Shown: positions 1 to 7,898, counted from the first letter of the stretch. The stretch: DNA of 64,000 nt from Bizionia sp. M204 (GCF_023205095.1 NZ_CP046242.1:3213001-3277000); one strand, 5' to 3'. Translations and numbers: made by a program. The notes: a model not told the origin generated them from the sequence alone.

Positions 1-2
1 CT

Positions 3-398
3 GTAATTAGAAATACCGAAAATTTAACCTTTAGAGGTGTTGAAAATGAGGTGAAACGCTTGGCTCTTCGCGCACGAGATGGGAAAATTACGGTAGATGA
101 AATGACAGGTGGAACGTTTACCATATCTAATGGTGGTGTTTTTGGAAGTATGCTTTCAACACCAATTATCAACCCACCTCAAAGTGGAATTTTAGGAATG
201 CACAACATTGTTGAAAGACCTGTAGCTATTGATGGTAAGGTTGAAATACGTCCAATAATGTTTGTAGCCTTATCTTACGATCATAGAATTATTGATGGTA
301 AGGAATCTGTAGGTTTCCTAGTAGCAGTAAAAGAAGCATTAGAAAATCCAACAGAATTATTAATGGATAATAATGTTATGAAAGCTTTAGAGCTTTAA
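3..398 (+). CDS. odhB: 2-oxoglutarate dehydrogenase E2 (dihydrolipoyl succinyltransferase), 3' end
   Basis: Only the last 131 codons are in the window; the frame is open from base 3, so the start lies upstream. The protein carries the end of the acyltransferase catalytic domain of 2-oxoacid dehydrogenase E2 subunits, with the [11 protein letters not shown] strand and the family signature DHRIIDG, whose His and Asp take part in acyl transfer from lipoamide to CoA. The product acts in the cytoplasm as the core of the 2-oxoglutarate (or a related) dehydrogenase complex feeding succinyl-CoA to the TCA cycle. The C-terminus ends in the usual short hydrophobic tail. I favour the succinyltransferase over the pyruvate or branched-chain enzymes because of the motif context ([16 protein letters not shown]), but without the N-terminal lipoyl domain the distinction is not firm. 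Confidence 0.85.
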   Translation, partial: VIRNTENLTFRGVENEVKRLALRARDGKITVDEMTGGTFTISNGGVFGSMLSTPIINPPQSGILGMHNIVERPVAIDGKVEIRPIMFVALSYDHRIIDGKESVGFLVAVKEALENPTELLMDNNVMKALEL

Positions 399-422
399 TA
401 AAATACAATTCTATATAATACG

Positions 423-456
423 AAAGCGCTACTTCTAAAAGAAGTAGCGCTTTTTT
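423..456 (+). terminator. Intrinsic terminator of the odhB operon
   Basis: A perfect 13-bp stem (423-435 with 441-453) around a 5-base TAAAA loop is followed by a run of T on the plus strand. It starts 24 bases after the odhB stop, so it closes that transcript. It also sits beyond the minus-strand micro-gene at 481-612, but on the minus strand it has no good T run. Confidence 0.9.
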
Positions 457-480
457 CTTGAATACATAATAACTAACTTA

Positions 481-612
481 CTAAAAAAAGCAAACAAGAA
501 TATTTAGCGATATAACAATAACGACTAGTACGATAATCCCGAAAACGAAAAATTTACTCATGTTTGAATTTTGCATGATTTCAAGGTTGTTTGGTAGATT
601 GGAATGTTCCAT
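481..612 (-). CDS. 43-residue single-span membrane protein
   Basis: This small open frame starts at ATG 612 and ends at TAG 481. The translation has a polar N-terminal part of about 18 residues (MEHSNLPNNLEIMQNSNMSK) followed by one strongly hydrophobic segment (FFVFGIIVLVVIVISLN...CFF) that reaches the C-terminus, so it looks like a tail-anchored inner-membrane micro-protein. The family is not recognised. Support for expression comes from context: a promoter cassette at 680-729 points at it and would give a leader of about 60 bases, with an A-rich AAAACAAATAAA stretch before the ATG as is common in Bacteroidota. The cassette is one of three copies downstream of the response-regulator gene, so I infer that the protein is an output of that regulator. 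Its function is unknown. Confidence 0.6.
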   Translation of the reverse strand: MEHSNLPNNLEIMQNSNMSKFFVFGIIVLVVIVISLNILVCFF

Positions 613-679
613 TTTATTTGTTTTTAAAGAAGAAATAATCTAAAAATAGAAAACTCCACATCTTTGATTAATAGCATGA

Positions 680-729
680 TAAAGGTAAGACTAAAGAATC
701 ATTTAAGAAATACGTAGAACTACGTATTT
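680..729 (-). promoter_or_regulatory. Palindrome-promoter cassette 1 (drives the 43-residue protein gene)
   Basis: Read on the minus strand: a perfect inverted repeat at 708-729 (10-base arms AAATACGTAG and CTACGTATTT, 2-base spacer), exactly 20 bases, then TACCTTTA (687-680), which resembles the Bacteroidota -7 box TAnnTTTG, then ATGCTATTAATC at the likely transcription start. The palindrome therefore covers about -30 to -55, a position suited to an activator or to a repressor overlapping the -33 region. The same design with the same 20-base spacing recurs at 826-875 and 986-1035. Confidence 0.7.
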
Positions 730-751
730 TTTGATTTTTACATTAGAATCC

Positions 752-820
752 AAAAAAAAGGGCTTTTAATCAGATGATTAAAAGCCCTCTATTAAATCCC
801 CTCAAATAACTAACTAATAG
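752..820 (-). ncRNA. Short terminated transcript from cassette 2
   Basis: The predicted start lies near 820, just after the -7 box of cassette 2. The transcript would be about 65-70 bases and contains no ATG. It ends in a strong intrinsic terminator: arms 760-772 and 775-787 (GGGCTTTTAATCA and its complement) followed by eight T on the minus strand (759-752). It could be a small regulatory RNA, or a leader whose terminator is sometimes read through towards the 43-residue protein gene. The call rests on promoter and terminator signals only. Confidence 0.45.
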
Positions 821-825
821 CATGG

Positions 826-875
826 TAAAGGTATGTTACATAAACCATATAAAAAATACGTAGTTCTACGTATTT
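826..875 (-). promoter_or_regulatory. Palindrome-promoter cassette 2
   Basis: The palindrome at 854-875 has the same two 10-base arms as cassette 1, with spacer TT instead of AA. Exactly 20 bases separate it from TACCTTTA (833-826), followed by ATGCTATTAG at the likely start. It points on the minus strand into the short terminated transcript at 752-820. Confidence 0.7.
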
Positions 876-898
876 TTGCTGTTTTTCATTTATAGCGC

Positions 899-980
899 AA
901 AAAAAAGACCTTAAAGGTAAAACCTTTAAAGCCTTTTGATATTCAACCTGTTACTGTAAAACAAGGTCTCCGATTAATAG
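899..980 (-). ncRNA. Short terminated transcript from cassette 3
   Basis: The predicted start is near 980. The transcript would be about 80 bases, has no ATG, and ends in a hairpin with 11-bp arms at 923-933 and 907-917 (two G-U pairs) followed by eight T on the minus strand (906-899). Apart from the shared GCTATTAATC start it has little similarity to the transcript of cassette 2. Candidate small RNA or attenuated leader; no homologue is recognised. Confidence 0.45.
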
Positions 981-985
981 CACTG

Positions 986-1035
986 TAAATATACGCCATC
1001 CTTCTGTGTTGTGAAATACGTAGTTCTACGTATTT
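986..1035 (-). promoter_or_regulatory. Palindrome-promoter cassette 3
   Basis: The palindrome at 1014-1035 begins three bases beyond the stop codon of the response-regulator gene. Exactly 20 bases separate it from TATATTTA (993-986), followed by GTGCTATTAATC. Direction and geometry match cassettes 1 and 2. The adjacent LuxR-type regulator is the obvious candidate ligand, since such HTH dimers bind short palindromes, but this is inference. Confidence 0.7.
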
Positions 1036-1038
1036 TTA

Positions 1039-1677
1039 TTAGGACTCTAAAAACTGTTCGTTTTCTTTAGCAAATAGAGAAAGACTATTGTGCTTGGATT
1101 CCAGGTTTAGTTTTTTAATAATATTACTCTTGTGTTTTTCTATAGTTCTACCAGATACAGATAGGGCATTGCCAATTTCATTAGCCGTTTTGTTTTGAGC
1201 TATTAACGATAACACCTTAATCTCTGTTTTTGTTAATTCGCTTAAGGAATGCGGTCGTTGGGTGTTAGTTTGTGAATTCAAATATTGAGCAATTTCTGCA
1301 CTAAAATAGGGTTTGTTATTGGTTACGCTTTCAATACAAAGCTCAATTTCTTCAATGGCAAATTCTTTTAAAATATATCCAAAAATTTTTAATTCTTGAG
1401 CTTTATCATACAACTCTTCACCTTTATCAAAGGTTATTAAAATAATTTTAGTCTTAATCCCATTTTTTAAACACTCTTCCGCTACCTCCAGCCCCGTTAA
1501 AAAAGGCATCCTGATATCTAGAATAGCAATGTTTGGTTTGTGTTTAACAATTAAATTATAGGCTTCTTTACCATCCTTCCCACTACCCAAAATATTATAC
1601 CCCTTGGACTTCAAAAAATCATGAAGCCCACGTAACATGAGTGGGTGATCGTCCGCTATAATAATTGAAGATTGCAT
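1039..1677 (-). CDS. LuxR/NarL-family response regulator
   Basis: The 212-residue protein has an N-terminal receiver domain (about residues 3-120) with the acidic pair in IADDHPL, the phosphoacceptor Asp54 in AILDIRMPF and the conserved Lys in YILKEF. A C-terminal LuxR-type HTH (about 145-205) contains the sequence LSVSGRTIEKHKSNI. It is a phosphorylation-controlled transcription factor of normal family length. No histidine kinase gene is adjacent, so its partner is elsewhere or it is an orphan. A possible own promoter, TATCTTTA, lies at 1713-1706 on the minus strand. Directly downstream, in the same direction, are three identical palindromic operator cassettes, which I infer are its targets. 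Upstream, 64 bases away, is the retropepsin-CHAT gene pair. Confidence 0.9.
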   Translation of the reverse strand: MQSSIIIADDHPLMLRGLHDFLKSKGYNILGSGKDGKEAYNLIVKHKPNIAILDIRMPFLTGLEVAEECLKNGIKTKIILITFDKGEELYDKAQELKIFGYILKEFAIEEIELCIESVTNNKPYFSAEIAQYLNSQTNTQRPHSLSELTKTEIKVLSLIAQNKTANEIGNALSVSGRTIEKHKSNIIKKLNLESKHNSLSLFAKENEQFLES

Positions 1678-1741
1678 GTGGTGGTTAGTTAATAGGTCTT
1701 TAGGATAAAGATAAGTAAATTTAAGATGTTGAAGTTTTATC

Positions 1742-2197
1742 TTACAGTTTTAAATATAAATATTTCTTTTCATAATCAATTATGCCTTTTCCTTTCTTTA
1801 AAATATCAGCACCTATAATACCATCCACTGGTTGCGCATTATGATTGATTAATGCCGTGTTTACATGGGTTAGATTAAACAATATTAGCGGAACCTTATC
1901 TTGTTTCCATTGGCCAATTTTAATTTGATTTTTTTTCGAAATCTGCGTCAACATATCTATGGCACCAGCTCCTGCAGCCTTGACTTCAGAATCAATAACC
2001 TTTAGCTTAAAGGTTTCAATAGCTTCAAAACCCACACAAGAACTAGAAGCGCCAGTATCTAATATAAAATTACCTTTTATACCGTTGATAGTCGATTTGA
2101 TTTCAAAGTGATTGGTTTTGGTTAACTTTAATTTTATTTTGGTGTAGCCTTTTTCTAAAAGAAAGTCTTTAAGACTGGTTTCTGGTTTTTCGCTCAT
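1742..2197 (-). CDS. Retropepsin-like aspartic protease
   Basis: The 151-residue protein has the single-domain pepsin-like half-fold of retroviral-type proteases: the active-site triplet Asp47-Thr-Gly in GNFILDTGASSSCVG and the later VDGIIGADIL flap/core segment. Such proteins act as homodimers with one Asp from each subunit. It has no signal peptide or membrane segment, so it is predicted cytoplasmic. The start codon lies 29 bases inside the end of the upstream CHAT gene, which implies translational coupling. What it cleaves is unknown; the pairing with a CHAT protease is the main clue. Family assignment is good, function is inference. Confidence 0.85.
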   Translation of the reverse strand: MSEKPETSLKDFLLEKGYTKIKLKLTKTNHFEIKSTINGIKGNFILDTGASSSCVGFEAIETFKLKVIDSEVKAAGAGAIDMLTQISKKNQIKIGQWKQDKVPLILFNLTHVNTALINHNAQPVDGIIGADILKKGKGIIDYEKKYLYLKL

Positions 2198-4811
2198 TCG
2201 TTTTTCCTTTTCTGATTACCAAAAATACAATAATTAAAAACGCTAAAATGCCAAGGATGTAATAAACTGTTTGGTCTTTTACTGTTGGTGCTACAACGTT
2301 ACCGTAATATACAAAGGCACTCCAATAATAAGGCGATTTTTTAATGTTACTAATTGAATCATCATGTAAATACATTAATTTGGATTGCCTATTAGCGGTA
2401 AAGACAGAGTTTGTTTCTTGAAGTGATTTGTAAAAAAATGACATTAATCTAGCTGTGGAAGCATCGTTAATTTGCCATAATGAATACAACACATTTTTAG
2501 CTCCTGCATATTGAAAACCTCTGGCAATACTCATGGCGCCTTCACCCTTTTGAAGTTTGCCAATTCCTGTTTCACAAGCGCTTAAAACCACTAAATCTGG
2601 ACGTATATTTAAACTGTACAATTCATTTAGTAGCATAGGCTCATCAGAAAAAGCTAAACTTGCTGGATTGCTAAAATCGCCACCAGTAGCATGTGTCGAT
2701 AAATGTAAAATACTAAATTTTGACGCATCATCCATAAAACGCTGTTTAGTAGCTTGTGTATGCATATAAAGCGAAGCATGCGTTTCCTTTTTTATGGCTT
2801 CCGCTTCCTGGATGGAATACGTGAGCGGTTGATTTGTGTTTTCAAAAACCGGAAAAATGCCCAATAAACTCGTGTTTTTAGAAGTTTTTTTTGGTTGTAG
2901 ATAAAATGCCAAACTAGAATTATAAACAACCGCTTGTTGCGTTACAATAAATGGCATATCCTTAAAACTATTCGTTTCCATTTGCTCTGTTAGTAAAGCT
3001 TCAAAAGGGATAAAATTGAGGATGCCATCTGGAATAATGATGAGGTTTTTAGAAGGTGATATTTCACTTAAATTAAGCTGCTTGTATAAGGCGTGTGCTT
3101 GGTTGGTAAATGCCTTAATATTATTGTTAATAAAAGAAGGGTCATCAAATAAATGAATAAAGCTTGTTATGCTATTCGTATAGGTTTCTGTTATAGGTGT
3201 TTTAATAAAAGCGGTATTTTCTTCGGAAAAGATAAAGTGATATACCGCACGTTGGCCATAAAAATATAGGATGAGGTTGGCATCATCCTGTTGTAATTGT
3301 TTATGAATCTCCGAACTGGAAACCCGATTTTCAATTTGTGGATACCGATCTGCAATTGTTTTTTGAAGTCTTTTTAGTTGGACACTAATATCTAAAAGCA
3401 GGGTGTTTAGGCTATCATTTTTAATAGCTTGGTAACCCAATTGTTTTTTAATCATGATAGTAGTTAATTCTTCTTGTTCCCGTAAAAGGGCTTGTTCTTT
3501 AAGAAGTAATGAATCGGTTGGATGTTCTTCTAAAAGTGTTTTCTTCTGAAACATATCTTTTAAAACTGAAGCTTTTTGCATTTCTGAATATTGCAAGGCG
3601 CGCTCAAAAATGGTTGGATCAGATGATTTTTGATAAATTTTATAAAGTAACTCCAAACAATTCTCACTGCGTTTGCGGTTGGCAGATTGATTCGCAATTT
3701 TAGATTCTTGAGATGTTACATTTGAAGTAATTAAACGCGAAACGTAAAAACTTAAATCATAATACTGAAGCGCTTTTTCTGAATCAGATTGAAGTCTAGC
3801 TAACAAATCGAAAATATCTATAAAGGTGTTTTCTGGGTATAAAGTTGTTCTGGCAGGAACAGCCTTACGTTCCAAATTTGGGAGTAAGGTATGTAAGGCT
3901 ACTTGTAATTGCTGATTTGCTTGTTCAAAATCGTTTAATAAATAGTGTAATTGCCCTTTTTCTAAACGGTTTTTAGCTATTTCCCTCAAAGTAAGCGAAT
4001 CCCGTTTTTGATATATTGTGGAAAGATTTAAATGTTTTAAAGCCGACTCATAATCACCTTTTTTTAAAGCTAATTCATAGGCCAAACGATTGGTATTGTA
4101 CAGCCCATCTTGATTTGAAAATATCACATCATTATCCAAATTATAATTGGAAGTGCCAGTTATAGCTATGGAACTGGAAGCTTTTAAGGTATTCAGTTTA
4201 TTTTTTTGCGTTTCTGATATGTTAGGAATATTAGCTGTTTTTTTAATCAAATTTAAAACGGATTCATGCATGCCTCGCGTTTGGTATAACACCGAAAGAT
4301 TAATAATGCCCGAAATATAATGTGTGTTATTTTTGCTTTTTTCTGCCAAAGCAACATATTGCTTAATGGTATTTTCTGCATTGGTGTAATTGTTTGTTTT
4401 GGTATATAAATTACCCAATGGTTTTAAGCAGTACTCTGTAATATCATAATCAGAAATGGTGTAAAGCTGATTTTTATTATAGCGTGTTCTTGCTGCTTCG
4501 TAATTTAAAATAGCATCTGGTAGTTGGTTGTTTTCGTTTAAATAATAGGCTTTATTGCAAAGTAGAAATACATAGGCCAATTCCTCATTTTTTGAAGATA
4601 TCTGATTTTTGAAAGTGGTTTCTTTCGTACTTAAAACTTGAAAAGTTTGTTGGTTTTTATGGGCAATAAATGTTTCAGTTGCCGAATAAATGGCATCCTC
4701 TAAACTTTGGGCTTGTACCTGAACTTGAAACCATAAAAACACAGCAAAAATCCAAAATTTTGGAATTGCAAACGGCTGCTTGTTTTTGAAATTTTGCAAA
4801 TACTGAAACAT
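2169..4811 (-). CDS. Exported TPR-CHAT protease with C-terminal membrane anchor
   Basis: The 880-residue protein begins with a basic then hydrophobic segment ending in QVQAQS, a probable signal peptide. Helical TPR-type repeats fill about residues 40-400 (for example LNENNQLPDAILNYEAARTRY and LKKGDYESALKHLNLSTIYQ). A linker rich in Leu/Gln follows, then a CHAT domain at about 500-840. The caspase-like dyad is visible as His707 in LHLSTHATGG and Cys746 in VVLSACETG. A single hydrophobic segment near the C-terminus (YYILGILAFLIIVFLVI) with a basic tail should anchor it in the inner membrane, placing TPR and protease domains in the periplasm. It overlaps the retropepsin gene and follows the PKD-barrel gene by 27 bases, so the three probably form one operon. 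The substrate is unknown. Confidence 0.85.
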   Translation of the reverse strand: MFQYLQNFKNKQPFAIPKFWIFAVFLWFQVQVQAQSLEDAIYSATETFIAHKNQQTFQVLSTKETTFKNQISSKNEELAYVFLLCNKAYYLNENNQLPDAILNYEAARTRYNKNQLYTISDYDITEYCLKPLGNLYTKTNNYTNAENTIKQYVALAEKSKNNTHYISGIINLSVLYQTRGMHESVLNLIKKTANIPNISETQKNKLNTLKASSSIAITGTSNYNLDNDVIFSNQDGLYNTNRLAYELALKKGDYESALKHLNLSTIYQKRDSLTLREIAKNRLEKGQLHYLLNDFEQANQQLQVALHTLLPNLERKAVPARTTLYPENTFIDIFDLLARLQSDSEKALQYYDLSFYVSRLITSNVTSQESKIANQSANRKRSENCLELLYKIYQKSSDPTIFERALQYSEMQKASVLKDMFQKKTLLEEHPTDSLLLKEQALLREQEELTTIMIKKQLGYQAIKNDSLNTLLLDISVQLKRLQKTIADRYPQIENRVSSSEIHKQLQQDDANLILYFYGQRAVYHFIFSEENTAFIKTPITETYTNSITSFIHLFDDPSFINNNIKAFTNQAHALYKQLNLSEISPSKNLIIIPDGILNFIPFEALLTEQMETNSFKDMPFIVTQQAVVYNSSLAFYLQPKKTSKNTSLLGIFPVFENTNQPLTYSIQEAEAIKKETHASLYMHTQATKQRFMDDASKFSILHLSTHATGGDFSNPASLAFSDEPMLLNELYSLNIRPDLVVLSACETGIGKLQKGEGAMSIARGFQYAGAKNVLYSLWQINDASTARLMSFFYKSLQETNSVFTANRQSKLMYLHDDSISNIKKSPYYWSAFVYYGNVVAPTVKDQTVYYILGILAFLIIVFLVIRKGKTNERKTRNQS

Positions 4812-4838
4812 TAATTCTAATAGATTCTTGAATGATTT

Positions 4839-6797
4839 TTAAAACTTCCAGATGGCGTATAATTGTAAATAGTTGAAATCGTCTTTGAAATTAATAACAT
4901 ATCGTGCGCCAATACTAGGGCCAATTCGGGCAAATCCCGCCGTAACATCTAACAACAAGCCTGCTTTAAAATTGGTAAAGGAATTGGATTCCTTGTTGGA
5001 AGTTGAGAAACTATTAATAACAAAATCATCTGTTCTACCTTCAAATTGTTCTACTAAAATGGCTTCAGTTTCTTTTTCGCTGATAGATAACATTCCCTGT
5101 AAACCAGCACCAATTCCAATATAATTATTAATGTTGTAACGCATTAATACAGGAATCTCCCAGTCTATGTTTTGATAACTTGCGTTGGTAGTAGTACGTT
5201 CTAAAAATTCAAATCCTTGAGCCTCTCTAACAAATTGTTCGGAAATATGGGTTTCGGCATCGTAGCTATGAAAACTGTTTAACAACTCCACTTGCCAATA
5301 CCAGCGATACGATTTATATGGAGAAATGGTAGCACCCACAAAATAACTTTCAGAGTTTTTTAAATCGGAAAACGAATTATATCCAGCTTTGGCGCCAATG
5401 GAAATGCCAGGAACAAATCTGGTGGTGGAATAATTAGTTATAATTGGATCGTTTTTATCAAAAATAATGGCCGTTTTACTCTTGGTTTTTTGTTTGTGAA
5501 AATCTTTCGCAAATTTAATATTGTATTTTACGAAGCCTTTGGTGGAATCATATGCCTTCACGTTTTTTTGTTCGCTACCAGGTAAATATATATTCTTAAA
5601 AGTAAAGATTGCTTGCGTATCTGTAAACGTTGTATCTAAACAGCTATAGCGTACTTCTATGTTTTTAGGGCAAATTTTACATTTTGGATACATATCGGTA
5701 ACTTCAATGGTAGATTTATCTAACATATCTGGAATATCTGTTTCCAAGCGGATGGTTCTGGCTGGACCTTCGCCATTATTCTGAAATTTTATTTTATACT
5801 TTAAGGTTTTAAAACGGACTAAACGGTAATTCATAAAGGTGCCATTACTCGCCATTTTGTTAGGGTCATGAGATGTTACAATTTCCATTTCCATGTCTTT
5901 CACTTTATGATTGTCATAATTAGAGTCTGGGACATACACACCGCGAATAGAAATTATGGCGCTCGTATCCTTCAACATTTCAGGCGGTGTTCTTAAGGTG
6001 AAAAAAACATTGCGTTCCTCATTAGGTTCCATATCATTAAACGCCAATTGCTGTGAATTTCTATAATAGGATTTGCTTTCTTCCAAAGTTAGCGGTAAGT
6101 TGGTTTTAATAGTAGAATCTTGTGGTTTGGCTTTGAGGTGAAACAATCCATTTTCTGCTGAAGCCATTAAGGTTTGATCGGCATCATCCACTGTATTTGT
6201 AAAAGCAAATTCAGGAGTAATGAGTTGCTTTTCATTATGATAGGTTCGGGTTTCTAATAATTCAAAATTATCGGTTTTATACGCTTTTTCATTATAAAAT
6301 AAATAGAGTTTCCCATTAGTCTTATAATTTAGGTAGTTTTTATAACGCATAATTACCACCATATTTTCATTTGGCATAGGTTCTCTATTGCGCTCTAAAA
6401 GTAAATCCTCACTCATGGAGGCTTCATCTTGAAAATCGTTATTGGTTTGGGAAACTGTTATTTTTTTAGGTCGTGTGCTTGGTGGTTTTCCGGTGTCATA
6501 ATGATTGGTTGCCCAAAGTTTTACCTCATAATCGCCAGGTTTTTTAAAGTTGTGTTTTGGGTTTTCTTCTTTGCTGTAAGTCCCATCATCAAACTCCCAA
6601 TAATAAGAATAGAACGCTTTTGGAGCTCCTGCAATTTGTTCTAAAATTGGTGTTTCTGGTGTAAATTGTACGGCGTTATTCTCTACACGATGCTTAATAG
6701 TTGCTACACGCGGAATACTATCTGGAGCTTGGATCTCTTGTGCAGAAAGCCAATGAAAACAACAGCTAAAAACGAAAAGTGTTAAACAGGTTCTCAT
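4839..6797 (-). CDS. PKD-domain outer-membrane beta-barrel protein
   Basis: I chose ATG 6797, which gives a compact signal peptide (MRTCLTLFVFSCC...LSAQ); an upstream ATG at 6830 adds 11 residues and lies in a terminator stem. After the signal peptide comes a PKD domain with the typical YYWEFDDGTYSKEENPKH core. The middle part contains a DUF11/CARDB-like beta-sandwich (KYKIKFQNNGEGPARTI, then a pair of Cys in PKCKICPKN). The last 180 residues look like an outer-membrane barrel (ISIGAKAGYNSF ... YLQLYAIWKF) ending in an aromatic residue as barrel proteins do. The likely role is surface display or adhesion with its own membrane anchor. It is followed closely by the CHAT gene. The exact family is not recognised. 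Confidence 0.65.
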   Translation of the reverse strand: MRTCLTLFVFSCCFHWLSAQEIQAPDSIPRVATIKHRVENNAVQFTPETPILEQIAGAPKAFYSYYWEFDDGTYSKEENPKHNFKKPGDYEVKLWATNHYDTGKPPSTRPKKITVSQTNNDFQDEASMSEDLLLERNREPMPNENMVVIMRYKNYLNYKTNGKLYLFYNEKAYKTDNFELLETRTYHNEKQLITPEFAFTNTVDDADQTLMASAENGLFHLKAKPQDSTIKTNLPLTLEESKSYYRNSQQLAFNDMEPNEERNVFFTLRTPPEMLKDTSAIISIRGVYVPDSNYDNHKVKDMEMEIVTSHDPNKMASNGTFMNYRLVRFKTLKYKIKFQNNGEGPARTIRLETDIPDMLDKSTIEVTDMYPKCKICPKNIEVRYSCLDTTFTDTQAIFTFKNIYLPGSEQKNVKAYDSTKGFVKYNIKFAKDFHKQKTKSKTAIIFDKNDPIITNYSTTRFVPGISIGAKAGYNSFSDLKNSESYFVGATISPYKSYRWYWQVELLNSFHSYDAETHISEQFVREAQGFEFLERTTTNASYQNIDWEIPVLMRYNINNYIGIGAGLQGMLSISEKETEAILVEQFEGRTDDFVINSFSTSNKESNSFTNFKAGLLLDVTAGFARIGPSIGARYVINFKDDFNYLQLYAIWKF

Positions 6798-6829
6798 AGT
6801 AAAATGGGTTAGGTACTTGCTAAAATACA

Positions 6830-6860
6830 AAAAGCGATGGTCATTACAACCATCGCCTTT
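6830..6860 (-). terminator. Terminator of the lipoprotein gene
   Basis: On the minus strand a stem GCGATGG/CCATCGC (856-850 with 840-834 of this kilobase), extended by A-T and one G-T pair, is followed by TTTTT. It lies 13 bases after the lipoprotein stop and separates that gene from the PKD-barrel/CHAT/retropepsin group. Confidence 0.8.
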
Positions 6861-6872
6861 CTCTAGGTTAAA

Positions 6873-7898
6873 TTAAGGCAAATCATTAATCATAGATATC
6901 AAATCGGCTTCACTAGCTATGGCAGTTTCCATCATAGAAAACGTAATAACTTGATTGGCTTCAATAGTATATGGTTTTATGGCATATCTCCAAGCGCCTT
7001 CGACTTCTGTTACAAATATAACGTGACACTCTAATCCAATTGGAATTTCACCGTAATGTTCACTAAACAATCCGTTTGCGTAGGTATCTAAAGCTGCTAG
7101 TCCTGGCCCTTCACCATCATAAGATAAATAAATGGCGCTATTTGAAAAGTTATAACCTATAGGTGCTTGCGCATAAATAGTTGTTTTTGGTCTAGGGTCG
7201 TTATAAAAACGATCAATATTTGTCCAGCCAAAATTGTTTAAAAAAGCATAGTATAAACCACCTTCGGCAAAAACACCTTGCTGACCGTCCAATGCTTCCT
7301 CTTCCCAAGTAAGGTCCCCGTTTTCATCAATAACACCATTCCATAAAATCATGTCTGGGTCGTCAGATCCTGTCAAACTTGTTGGAACTTGTAATTGCAT
7401 GGCACAAGTTGTTTCTAAAGCCACACCATTTTGCGTTGCTTCAAAGAAAAATTCGCCACCTGTAATTAATAGGGCTTTGTTACCATTATCCCGCAATCCC
7501 ATAGTTGGTTTGTTGGTTGTTAACATATTACCTTTTTCAAATATTTCAACATATTCTAAATCTACCATTCCGGTAACAGGATTGCCATTTTTAGTTAAAC
7601 ATCCTGCATTGATTGAAATGGCTACACCATTTTCTGATGTTAAAGAAATTAGACCATCATCGGCATTAAATTGGAAGTTTTGGGTTATGTTGCTCAAAGC
7701 TTCACTTCTAATATTTGCAAAATCTTGTCCTGATGGAATTTCTAAAACAGAACTTGGTGTTATTTCGCTATCATCATTAGATGTACAGCTTGATAAGGTT
7801 AATAATGCAATGGCTGCAATGCCAAAAAATGTTTTTACTTGTTTGCTCACGTTATTTAAAGTGTATAAATATTCGTGATTTTGATTTGTTGTTTTCAT
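6873..7898 (-). CDS. Predicted lipoprotein of unknown function
   Basis: With the start at ATG 7898 the product has 341 residues; an ATG at 7928 would add ten. A polar n-region of about 24 residues is followed by FFGIAAIALLTLSSC, a signal peptide II with lipobox LSSC, and then a Ser/Asp-rich linker (SNDDSE), which fits export to the outer membrane in Bacteroidota. The rest is beta-rich, with the segments GVAISINAGCLTKNGNPVTGMVDLEYVEIF and LQVPTSL, recalling ZU5-like or carboxypeptidase-regulatory-like beta folds, but no family is certain. It has its own terminator downstream and lies between the small secreted protein and the PKD-barrel gene. Confidence 0.6.
   Translation of the reverse strand: MKTTNQNHEYLYTLNNVSKQVKTFFGIAAIALLTLSSCTSNDDSEITPSSVLEIPSGQDFANIRSEALSNITQNFQFNADDGLISLTSENGVAISINAGCLTKNGNPVTGMVDLEYVEIFEKGNMLTTNKPTMGLRDNGNKALLITGGEFFFEATQNGVALETTCAMQLQVPTSLTGSDDPDMILWNGVIDENGDLTWEEEALDGQQGVFAEGGLYYAFLNNFGWTNIDRFYNDPRPKTTIYAQAPIGYNFSNSAIYLSYDGEGPGLAALDTYANGLFSEHYGEIPIGLECHVIFVTEVEGAWRYAIKPYTIEANQVITFSMMETAIASEADLISMINDLP

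Noticed and set aside
2169-4811. TPR-CHAT protein as part of a type III-E CRISPR (Craspase-like) system
   Set aside because: No CRISPR repeats or cas genes are in the window, and the protein has a signal peptide and membrane anchor, so it should not work in the cytoplasm.
7351-7878. 175-codon open frame on the plus strand opposite the lipoprotein gene
   Set aside because: Antisense to a protein with a clear lipoprotein signal; no promoter and an atypical residue composition.
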